Assembly: GCA_030407085.1 (NCBI GenBank)
Contig: CM059584.1
Coordinates: 66,039,501-66,103,500, forward strand
Length of the DNA stretch: 64,000 bases
Reading direction: 5' to 3'
DNA from: Trichopria drosophilae
Lineage: Eukaryota > Arthropoda > Insecta > Hymenoptera > Diapriidae
In this document: positions 35,808-45,775 of the stretch, piece after piece
Layout of the letters: each line of letters starts with the position of its first letter
How positions within the stretch are numbered: the stretch's first letter is position 1
Program-made: the position numbers and the translations under genes
The notes under the pieces: generated by a model
Told to the model about the DNA's origin: nothing
The model's input: only the letters and a program-made list of their open reading frames with translations
The model's database searches: none

Positions 35808-36223
35808 TCACATAACTCTGCTGACAAATCCTTGCATTTTGTTGACATTGTACTTCACCAGGCTTGGGGATTTCGATATTGCTTCAATACATTCCGCTAC
35901 TGTTCGAATTTTATTTTGTAGAATATGTTCTGCAAACAACATATAAATTGTGGATGGAACTCGATTCCTTGGACTAATATTTTTCTCAATTTCATTAGTA
36001 GAACACCCGGCTTCTCTCCTTAATCTTTCACGTTCTCCGTGTAAGTAGGTCTTTAATTGAGGAGCAGTACGTCCTTTCAAACACGGTGTTCTAGCAATTA
36101 AGTCATTTAAATCATCTGTCTGTGGCAAATTCGGTTTTACAAGCAAGCCATCACCAAAGGCTGCCATCATCGCCACGGTAGATTCGTCATCCCATGGTGT
36201 ACGTGGTCTCTTAGGTAAATTGT
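35808..36223 (-). pseudogene. C-terminal exon of the Crypton-like gene
   Basis: It begins after a TTTTCAG acceptor and stays open to TAA at its end, about 138 codons. The opening KRPRTPWDDESTVAMMAAFG and the later LKGRTAPQLKTYL, NRVPSTIYMLF and KIRTVAECIEAI resemble the two short helix-rich repeats (W..E...... F ... P ... C) that end proteins of this recombinase family. They may be DNA-binding. This exon alone carries no lesion. Confidence 0.6.
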
Positions 36224-36491
36224 CTGAAAATAGATATTTCTTAATTTATTTCATTGCGATAATAACTTTAATTTAATACAAGTTTAAAGAACATATTCAA
36301 AGAAACTAGTATTGCTTGTTCTGATATGATAAAGCCATAATTCATTGATCCTATACAATAACGTAAATATTATAAAGAGTTATCATTTAAAAAAACAGCA
36401 AGTAACTCGGAGATTATAACGGAAAAAAGGGACCCATTCTAAGCGGATGTCGACAAATAGATGAATTATTAATAAGGAAACTAAGACTTAC

Positions 36492-36569
36492 TCTTAGGCC
36501 ATATTTTTCCTCTACTACTTTGACGCTTGTTTGATATCTTCCTTCTTTTATCTGGTTTGGTGTCAAAGG
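36492..36569 (-). pseudogene. internal exon of the Crypton-like gene
   Basis: This 78-bp segment has an acceptor TTTTTAG and a donor GTAAGT on the reverse strand and an open, lysine/arginine-rich frame (DTKPDKRRKISNKRQ). It lies between the recombinase exon ending at 38497 and the C-terminal exon at 36223. Confidence 0.55.
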
Positions 36570-36574
36570 CTAAA

Positions 36575-38007
36575 AATTTTTTGAACAATTTTTTATTTTT
36601 ATGGGATTTTCTCTGATATATTTGGAGATATTGCTAAGTTTTGCCACTGCTAAAAGAATTATATTGTACATTATCGTCGAATCATAAAGAGAGATTTGAA
36701 AAATTATTTAATTAGCCACCTTTGATGATACAAGTGTAACTAAAACTATTGTACTTATTTATACCTATGATCCCATAGTAACCACAAGTAAACCAATCTT
36801 CTCTATTGTACTGTCTAAACTTGAAGTAATAGAGGATGAGCGTCTCCGTGCCTTACAGCAACACTTTTAGGACGTGTTAAATGGTGTATATATACGCAAG
36901 TGGAACACCTACATTGGATGTCGTCGTGGAGCGTTTCGGATAACAGATAACCTTGAAGAAAATTTAAAACGAGAGATAATCTTTTGTACTAATAACAAAT
37001 GGTGGAGTAAAATATAGAAAAAGGGAGGCTTAAACGTTCTCAAAGAACAGAAGACTGCATACACAGGTGCGATAAGATCCAGCCCTATCATTGCTTCTGA
37101 AGGGATAATGGGACTGAAATCTCCATACCTGCAACTAGAGCAGGTGGCAGCAGGAAGAACTTGAAACGAGATGCTCGGTTCAGTGAAAGATTGGACACCA
37201 AAAGAGGAGAAAGGGCATCTTATTATCCCCAATGCGACAGAGTATACGGATCTTACAATAGCTCTGACTGATGCGTGCTTTACAATACTCCGATTTGATA
37301 GAGGATTCGAATTTAATATTTCTCGAAGAAAGGAATGGAAAGAAAATAACATTCTAGCGAACATAAACACTTTAAATTAGTTCAGCTACCATCAAAGCAA
37401 CATACGTAAACGATTTGAAGATGGTAATTGACTCCTCTGACTCACTACAGATGCTAATAAAGGCAAATGAAGAGGCTGACATGGTGGGAAAAAAAACGTT
37501 GATCGTCTATTTCTTGGCTGAGAACCATGCTTTGGTGTACCCATGTATCACAAATGCACCCAGTAAGTTCGCTTCTATCCGTATATGAAACATAGGCGTG
37601 CATGAGGATATTACGGTTTAAGATTGGTCATCATCGTCTTTCATTTCCAAAGAGAGCTAATGAGAATGAAATAGATAGCTGACAAGGCAATTTAGTGACG
37701 AAATTCAGGAGATTTTTCGATAAATCTAAAGCAATGGCCCCACTGATAATCATTGCATATATGTGGAAGCAAAATATACATAGGTTGAACGTTTCTAAAG
37801 TACTGACTATAATATTTATTTTACGTACTGCAATTAATTGCAAAATGAAAGTAAGCTCAAAGAATATATTTATATAATTCATGTTATATTTGAATTATTC
37901 ATATTTAGTACCAATTTGTAAAGCTACTTAACAATTCAGTCTAAATAAATTTTGTCGTTTTCAGAAATAACGAAGTAAAAAAATAAAAAATCAGGATATT
38001 TTCTATT
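36575..38007. other. intron-like region with unrecognised decayed frames
   Basis: This region lies between exons of the Crypton-like pseudogene. Open frames on both strands at about 36909-37380 are mutual shadows, and none resembles a known family. Confidence 0.35.
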
Positions 38008-38011
38008 AACT

Positions 38012-38398
38012 TGTAACGGACAGGTGCTCCGGTAAAGATAAACAATGCATGCGTGTGTGTGAGAACGAAAGGTGCAGAGTGACAGAGTGAGTGTCGCGTG
38101 CCGTGGCGGGACTTCGGCCTATAAATTTCGGGGAAATTACCGAGGGAGGGACAGTCGTCGCCTGACCGTCTCACAGGCGCGTCTCACAGCAGGGCCCACG
38201 CAGGATATAATTAATGATTTTTATCATTTTCTGGTGGAGTTATACGAAATAAGCCGCAGCTAAGATTTAATATAATAATTAGTAAACGATTGTTTTATAC
38301 CGAATCGGAATTCGGGTATTTTCAACAAAAATAAACTGATTTTTGTATATAAGTTGAGTTTCTCGAGTCCGATAATTTTACCATAACTGAACGTTACA
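38012..38398. mobile_element. solo LTR, AACT target duplication
   Basis: It starts TGTAACGG, ends GTTACA and is flanked by AACT (38008-38011, 38399-38402). It contains CCTATAAATTTCG near 38118 as a likely TATA box and AATAAA near 38331. Length is 387 bp. No internal sequence or partner LTR is present. It inserted into an intron of the Crypton-like pseudogene. Confidence 0.85.
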
Positions 38399-39553
38399 AA
38401 CTGGTGAAAATCTCGTATAATGCTAAAATGTTCTTTCTTTGTAATATTTTGCTAGCACTAATCGACAATAATAATAACAAAATATGTAACACATACCACT
38501 ATCAGAGTCATTTTCTTCTGGTGAATAGTTCGAATCGACATCTTCTTCAATAAGCTTACCTTTCCGTGTAACACTTAAAGTATTTTGCTTCGTGGATCTC
38601 TTACGCTTAAGGGAAACGTCATCGTTCGAATCACATAGTAGGTCATGGTCAATTTCGCCTAGAGCTCGCTCTAGTAATTGAGAACCTTCGATGACAACAT
38701 TTACGGGTATTTGTTGTCGGTAAATCTTGAGATGTATATTTTTATCGTACCCCATAAAATTAGATAAATTTTCGATCTCGCCGTCTGTTAGGTTTAAAGA
38801 TATGCACGACATTGTACGTGCTTGCGTAGCAACGTTGCACGTAAACTTTTGGTATTTGCAGCCCCACATTCTCTTGCAAACTTTCGCATTAAGTCACATG
38901 CTATTGGGTGTCGAGGCTCTCCGGATAGACCACCTGGGAGCCCAAAGAGATATTTCTTTGTCTTTACTGATGCACTTTCGCGATAGTTCAAAACTAAGCG
39001 AATATTATTCTCCATCTCGTTAGTAAGAAGAAGTGGCAGAGTTCGACCTTTCTTTCCCCGCAAAACAATTTTTCTTCGCAATAATCTTGCTCGTTTCATT
39101 CAATTTATCGCAGAGTTCATGATATGTAACATTATCTATTTTTTTAATTGTGTCGAAGTGATACATTTTTAATCGTTCCAGCTCTCCTAGTCTTCTACGA
39201 TTTAGCAATAAAATATTGATTAGTGTTTATTCCAAAAGGCTTCCCCATGACGCAAAATCAAATTCTTTCATTAGGTGATGGAAAAATTCGTTTGATTTTT
39301 CGTCAAGTAGTTATACAATATTTGTATGTCACTTGTTTGTGGTAAATGAATATCTTCCAGTCGTGCCATATTGTTTTGTGATTCTGTGACTTCTGTTTAA
39401 CAGTTTACTAAACTTAACCGTGTACAAATGCATAAACTTTTCGGCTAGTCTCATTATACTTTTTCTCGATGCACTCAGCGATCCAAATGTCGCAGCATTC
39501 TTTCACGAGAGTGCCAACTGCTGCTGATGTTGCGGGTGTTTCATAAAATACCG

Positions 39554-40885
39554 CACGGTGGTCTTGAAAAATTTTAAATGATTTTGACACGTGCCCTCTC
39601 CAAATCCGGTGAAAACTTCTTCTATACCACCTACTGCATTGATCTCAAGTGAAATAAAATCGCATATTGGGCCGTTTTTTTTAAAACACATTTTTTCATA
39701 TATTAAAAAAAAATTGAAAAATTTTGGCAAAATATCAAAAGTTATCGCCGTAACCATATTTTTACTATAAAAATGTTTTAGCACTCGATTATCGTTATTT
39801 TACATACATCTCAGGTGGTTCTACTTACCCGGAGCCGTTATTACAAATTTAAAAAAAATAATTTTAATGTATGTTCATAGTAACGTTATTATGACTATAA
39901 AAATTGTGTCAATTATCCTATTTTTCGAAATGCCATTAATCAAAATGCGAAAATCATAAACATGATTCCTCCCTCTGAGCTACACCTGCTACTTGAACCC
40001 GTAAATTTAATATTTGATACAATGATGAATGAATTTGAACACGATGCTTTGGAATGGGCGAAGTCCTGTGGGGTATCAAGGCAAGCTACTTACGGAGGAA
40101 CTCCAGCTTTTGTTGGCAATAGCTGCTCAAAGTTACTAAAAAATGTTGACACTTTGCGAGCAAATTGTGAATTAAGATGTTTAATATACGTACATTGTTT
40201 ATCAAAATTAAAATTTGTTGTGGATTCATGTTTTTCTGAAGATTTGAAACAAAATTTTGGTCATTGTATACAAAGTTTTCATAGTGAATACCTAGCTGCC
40301 GGATTGAGAATAATTCCCGGAATGTCACGGAATTCTGTATCGAGACTCAGAAAGGCTTGGGTTATTATTCAGAGAAATCCGTAGAATCTCTTCACGCTGA
40401 CTTCAACAAAACATGGATAAAATACAAACTTAAAAGTGAAGCTGAGAAGTATCCCATGTCATTATTTAACGCTGCTTGCGAATTTAATAGTTTACCATTT
40501 AATATAAATGTTTTTATAATATTGTATCATAATGAATTGAATTAATGAATAAATTTATTTACTTTCTAAATATTGAACATAATTTTTTATTGCTTCTGTG
40601 TACTTTAATAAGTTTTATAACCATTTTTTATAAATTCTATTGATCGATTATAATTACTAACATTCTATTTTAAGCAAATTTAAATATTGCGGCGATAACT
40701 TTTGATATTTTGCCAACATTTTTTTTAATATATGAAAAAATGTGATTTAAAAAAAACGGCCCAATACGCGATTTTTATTTCACTTGAGATCACTTCAGTA
40801 GGTGGTATAGAAGAAGTTTTCACCGGATTTGGAGAGGGTATTGGTCAAAAACATTTAAAATTTTTCAAGACCACCGTGCCCGTCT
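39554..40885. mobile_element. DNA transposon with about 200-bp inverted ends inside the Crypton-like gene
   Basis: Long imperfect inverted repeats (about 39554-39770 and 40682-40885) start GCACGGTGGTCTTGAAAAAT and its complement. The interior has plus-strand coding remains of a transposase. It splits the Crypton-like coding sequence, so it is younger. The target duplication could not be resolved with confidence. Confidence 0.75.
39962..40545 (+). pseudogene. transposase remnant of the inserted element
   Basis: Two frames, 39962-40384 and 40357-40545, join by a frameshift. The first starts MIPPSELHLLLEPVNLIF and includes YGGTPAFVGNSCSKLLKN; the second includes LGYYSEKSVESLHADFNKTW. This layout (PPELH.L.., GN.C.KLL, SEQ..ES.H..F...W) is a recurring C-terminal transposase pattern in animal DNA transposons whose superfamily I cannot name. 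Truncated and frameshifted. Confidence 0.5.
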
Positions 40886-41709
40886 CTATATTGTATTTCC
40901 CCATTACGTTCTCAGCACCTGCAAGGGCCGTAAAGTGGGAAGGGTCCATTGTTGAACTTAAATCCGTTATTTCAGGATTAATTTTTTTCATTTCCAGCAG
41001 CACCGTTCCTAATCACCGTAAATCCGCTCTTCCGTTCGTTGTGACCTTATCGATGTGTCTATATTTGAATTCTTCATGTTTCCATATAATATAATAAGCA
41101 GGTCGACCTTTATTACTGCACTAAATTCATCACGGTGTAAGGTTGAAAGCACCTTAATCACTGCGGGCTCAGCTTGTCCATGTATGTTTGCAGTGATTTC
41201 TCGGCTCAAGGCTTGCACTTGATGTACATTCTTCGATGTTCTATCAGTGCAAAATCGGTGGTGTTTATGCAGACTTGCTTTAGCGAATGATTGTCCGCAA
41301 TTTGAACAAATCGCGAAATCTTCGACGGTTTTGTCTTTCGATGGGCGCCTTCGAGTAACAAACGGCTTAACATCAGACAAACCTACAGTGAAGTTGCTCT
41401 TTAGGGAACATTGACCACGTAAATATTCTATAACATTCAGTCTACTCACTCCTTCAAGAGGCAGTTGTTTTCCTTTCTCAATACTCATTTTGGGTAACTT
41501 TAACAACTCCTGCACCTGAGACAAGTCATTGTGTACAGTTTCCAAGTGTCTCGGTAGCTTCACAACAAATTTTTCGCAAAAACCGCAAGGGTACCTTTTC
41601 GTACCAGACTTCGAATTCTGTAGTACTTTTAATGCTGGATTTTTCCGTGCATCTCCACACTTCACTTGCGGTCTCTTGAAAGGTTCCTTTTCAATTGTAC
41701 CTAACATTA

Positions 41710-43150
41710 AAAACAGGAAATAATTAATGCAAGTTTATGCAGTGAATGTACAGTAGTTGTTAATTTCTTACTTAAAGAAATTAGAGATCATTATTTTCTA
41801 TCTTGCTTTTGGTCAACATTTTTCTATTATAGATAGGAGAGAGTGGGGAATTGCAGAACACATCATTTTTTCGCTTATTTGTACAGTCTGACATTAATTA
41901 AATTATGGCACAATTTTGTCTTACTAATATCTCGGTTAACAGTGACACTGGACGTGTCGAGATTCATTGTGAACGTTTTTGCGTTAACATTTTAAAAATC
42001 AACATTTTCATGGTTCCATGTAGCTTTATATTAGAATTGTTTTCAGAACATTTATTGAGCAGAAAATACAGAGTAATATTCGATCCTTTCGAACCCAAAA
42101 GAATTTTTCCAAATAATTTAAACTGTACGTTATACATGACGATGTTGAAAAAGTAAACTTTGCGGGTATTGAAAACTTCGTGTGGGAGACATCTTTCTTT
42201 GCATTTCTCAATCCCAATATTTGGAACATTGTCTATATTTACATGAAACTCACTATTCGGGGATTTTTATTTCGCTGAAAGAGGATCTAAAGCCAATTGT
42301 TAAAAATTAAAAATGCATTTCTATTTATAATTTCTTGAATCTTTTGCTTTGGATTGGTAATTAGCAATCTAAAAAATGGGTTGATGTAAAATTTTCTAAA
42401 TTAATATGATCATTGAAAGCTTCAACGATTTCAGCTGTGTTCCACAATTCCTCACCATCTTTTAAAAAATGAAAACCTAGTTGTTTCAAAAAACAGACCA
42501 CATTTTTTTAGCTTTCTGAGATCTCCACCAACTAAAACAGCTGATAGGTAATCCATGATATGTACTTTATCATCCACAATTGAAAGTTGATAATAGTATA
42601 TTAAGATACAAGCGGGAAAAAGTTTTTTCTGCGAGTGAGATGGTTGCCGCCCGAGCCGAAGGCGATGGTTGCAATCACATTTGCAGAAACAACATTTTGC
42701 TATTATAGTGCGCAAAGTTCGATTTTGCTACAATGGAAATCATCTGGAAAATAATCATGGATTTGGTTGTGTGTCAAAAATAGTATATTATGCTTTAAGG
42801 GAGGAAAGAGCGTGATCCCCTAGTGGAAGGTTTGCTGCGCGAGCGAAGCGAGAGCAGCCCTCTCACGAGGTACGCGCGCATTCCTCTCACGAGGTACGCG
42901 TGCATTCCTCTCGTGAAGCATACGCTAGTTTTTTCCTGGCCGCATCCATTACACCCGCGAGCAGCACTTTTCGTCCCACGGGAGTAATGAGAACGAAGTG
43001 CGCATGCGCGCGGGCACTCAGACGGAATTGACAACTTTCGCCCCGCGTTGGATATGGAATACGGTCATTCTAACAAAGCCGGAAAAAAATACATTTATCG
43101 TTACCCAGGAACAATGACGTGGACGTAGTATTTTTCTGTTCCCTTTGGGG
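41710..43150. other. non-coding, with a short GC-rich direct repeat
   Basis: No gene was recognised. At about 42858-42915 a 24-base unit containing CCTCTCACGAGGTACGCG is directly repeated twice with a diverged third copy. Confidence 0.4.
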
Positions 43151-43190
43151 TGCTTGTTTTACATGAGTCCCCTTGCCTCTTACTGTTCAC

Positions 43191-43850
43191 TTACTTAAGT
43201 AAGTGTTCGAAATGTTGACCTTCCACTTCAATGCATTTATTTATTCTTTCTTCAAATGACTTTATACAGGATAGTATCATATCTGCAGAAATTTCTGCGC
43301 AAGCAGTTCTTATGCCTTCCACCATGTTTTCACGAGTCGTTGGTACTTGTTCATACCTTTTAGGTAACCCCATAGGAAAAAATTGTGGTTCGTTTGCATT
43401 TTTTGTAGTTCATATTCACAAAACACCACTCGGTTATGAAAATCATCGCCATGTAGTTCCTGATGCAGTGAAATGTGATATGGGTGAAAATTATGACGAT
43501 GCAATATTCTTTGAATACTACCTCTGGAAATGCCGGAATCGCGATGTAATTGTCGTGTACTTATATGTGGATTTTGGTGAATAGCTGCTAGTACAGCTAC
43601 TTCGTTAGCTTCTCCTGTAATTGTTAATCTTCGCTTCCTTTTTTTCATTTATGCGCTGCCGTCAGAGTGAAAGGCATTCACAACTTTGTAAAAAAAAAGA
43701 ACGCGAGCGAGCATTATCTGGAAAACGCTCAGCATACAACGCAACAGCATCGTCAATATTCCTCCTACATTCACCATAAACAAGAATCATTTCGATTTTT
43801 TCGGGAATTGTAGCAGAATTCATATTTAACTTGCAATTCGATTTAAGCAA
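43191..43850 (-). pseudogene. DUF4817-type DDE transposase, core deleted
   Basis: The N-terminus (IPEKIEMILVYGECRRNIDD..ERFPD) matches the DUF4817 helix-turn-helix found in many insect transposases. After a frameshift it continues with a second HTH (HISTRQLHRDSGISRGSIQR) and the start of the catalytic domain (RVVFCEYELQKMQ). It then jumps to the protein tail, and the C-terminal frame (43373-43191) ends FEERINKCIEVEGQHFEHLL. The aspartate-bearing core is missing, so the copy is inactive. Confidence 0.7.
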
Positions 43851-44920
43851 AGAAAGGTAGACAAAAAATAGTCACGTAAACTGAAAGTTGTTATTCTAAA
43901 AGCAAAGTGACCTCCGACCGAATTACTACCAATACAATGGTCTTCAAAAACAGTCTTTAATTATTAAATTTTAATATGGGGATTAGAAAGTTGCGATATC
44001 CATTTACTTCCCTTCAGGAAAGTAGAGAAAAATGTAGGTGAACTGGTTACGTGTGACTCAACTTATTTTATATAAAATGATATGTTTCTTTATTTTCGAG
44101 TTATGCCGCCCCCTAGCGTTATGTAATAGAACCGGCGCCGGTGATGGCCGAAATGCAAGCGATGTACATGTATGAAACCACGTGAATTCTCTCGGGGTCC
44201 GGTAGATGGCGACGAAATCCCCAAACGAAGTCGCACTTCGTTTTGTTTAATAGAAGCTGGTTTGACCGTCAATACTCACCTTATTTAGTCTCATTTCGCA
44301 AAAAACTTACACAGAGAGAATGAATCAGCTGAGTGAAGGGACATCACGCGTTTTTTAATGGATTGCGTGATGTCATCTTTAATTTATTAAATAACAAATT
44401 TAAAACATAAAATGTAATTTTATTGAAGGTAGAAAACTTCACATATTTATAAAACTGCTTCCATATTGTATGCACAATTTTTAATGTAATCAGTTTTGAA
44501 TTTTAATATGAAAAATATCAATTATTCATAATCTTAATTTTTCGAATGGACATTAAAAATTTTATATTCAAAATAACAATTTTCGCAATAGGTATTACTA
44601 AATATTAGAATTTTTATTATTAAATTTTCCCTATTTTAATATAAAAAATATTAAAATTTGGTGAAATAATACAAAATTTTAATAAAGTCGGTCTCACAGT
44701 GTATTGCGGCGATTTAAAAGTACTAACTAGCGGGCCTGGGGATATCCATGCGGCAAATCAATTATCTGTAGCTGTCATCTGATCAATTTGTCAGAAGGAT
44801 GAAAGATTGATAATAGGGCTTCACGTTGATCACTTGAAATTATTCCCCCTTACACACCGAGAAAGTGAGGGTGGGGGATAAATTATGAGTCATTACATAT
44901 CATTTTTAAAAATATGAAAT
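43851..44920. other. no recognisable gene
   Basis: AT-rich except for a GC-richer block at 44100-44270. I see neither coding signature nor repeat boundary. Confidence 0.4.
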
Positions 44921-44924
44921 ACGT

Positions 44925-45262
44925 CTACTTTACTTTCTTTGATCTGAAACGAATTATGGTGACATTCTCAATTTGTAACGATATTTTACACATTTTTATT
45001 TTTATCATCGAACCAAAACGCAGAAACTCGTCGATCAAATTGGTGTACTTTTTTCTGGAGAATCCAAATCTACGATAAAAAATGGAGGTTCCTATTTAAG
45101 TTTTGTTGTTTTTCCCCCACCCCACCCCAGGAGGTGGGGGAGGGGGTCAATTTCATTATTACTGAATGCCCTCTTCGTGTCGAACAACTTTCATCTCACA
45201 CCTTTTTTGATTCTGTGCATAGTTCTCGAGATATTTTTATGTTTTCAGATAAATCGGCCACC

Positions 45263-45265
<3 letters not shown>
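44925..45265. mobile_element. MITE fragment with CACCCTG terminus
   Basis: The right end CGGCCACCCTG followed by TA resembles the CAGGGTG..CACCCTG termini of TA-inserting MITEs. It contains a G/C-homopolymer-rich self-complementary core (CCCCCACC..GGTGGGGG, 45113-45147). The left terminus was not found, so the start is approximate. Confidence 0.45.

Positions 45266-45310
<45 letters not shown>
45266..45310. repeat. (TA)n microsatellite
   Basis: A dinucleotide run directly at the MITE terminus. It probably grew from the TA target site. Confidence 0.95.
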
Positions 45311-45312
<2 letters not shown>

Positions 45313-45775
45313 CTAAATTTAGTCTATTTATTACAAAAACATTTACAAGTACGGTTTTGGGTCGGGGGGGGCGAGGCCCCCGTACCCCCCCTTGACCACC
45401 GACTTGCACCACCGCTTTAAATGTGGTATATAGGTATCGAACTTTGCGCACTTATATAGGAAAAATAGTGTACGATATTGGTTTCTTCGAAATGGTGAAT
45501 TAGTACGGCGCATTATTCTCATTTTTTTTGAAATAATTCAATCAATTAAATTTATAGTTGTAGTTAACAATAGAAATTAAGAAATAGATGTTCAGTGACT
45601 AGTAGGAGCTCTGATGAAATGAATATTTAATAATTATTTTGAGAGTATTAATGTTGTTGTAAAGAATATGTGAGTCGTTCGCTAGAGAAACAGCTCATGT
45701 CGATTTTAACCTATTTTGAAATGTACAGGTTATTTCTATTGATACGGCATATTGCTACGTCTTAAAATACGCCAC

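Larger units (their letters stand above)
35808..41707 (-). pseudogene. Crypton-like tyrosine recombinase gene, spliced and interrupted
   Basis: The reading direction is right to left. An N-terminal part with two Cys/His clusters (CGFCEKFVVKLPRHLETVH and CSNCGQSFAKASLHKHHRFC, 41707-41009) is followed, after a shift, by KKINPEITDL..DPSHF (to about 40886). A 1.3-kb transposon interrupts. The gene resumes with VKECCDIWIAECIEKK, LLNRRRLGELERLKMYHF, CDLMRKFARECGA, LRATLLRKHV and LSNFMGYDKNIHLKIYRQ. The last two carry the Arg-Lys-His and Tyr of a tyrosine-recombinase active site. An acidic linker, a donor GTATGT at 38496, a small exon and a C-terminal exon follow. This architecture belongs to a widespread animal family related to Cryptons. 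At least three frameshifts or stops make it inactive. Family naming is from memory. Confidence 0.7.

Noticed and set aside
36909..37380. 153-codon reverse frame and 69-codon forward frame
   Set aside because: They overlap on opposite strands, neither shows a domain, and there is no splice or promoter support; left as undetermined.
45134..45451. Frames with Ile-Tyr runs
   Set aside because: They are translations of the (TA)n microsatellite and GC-rich flank.
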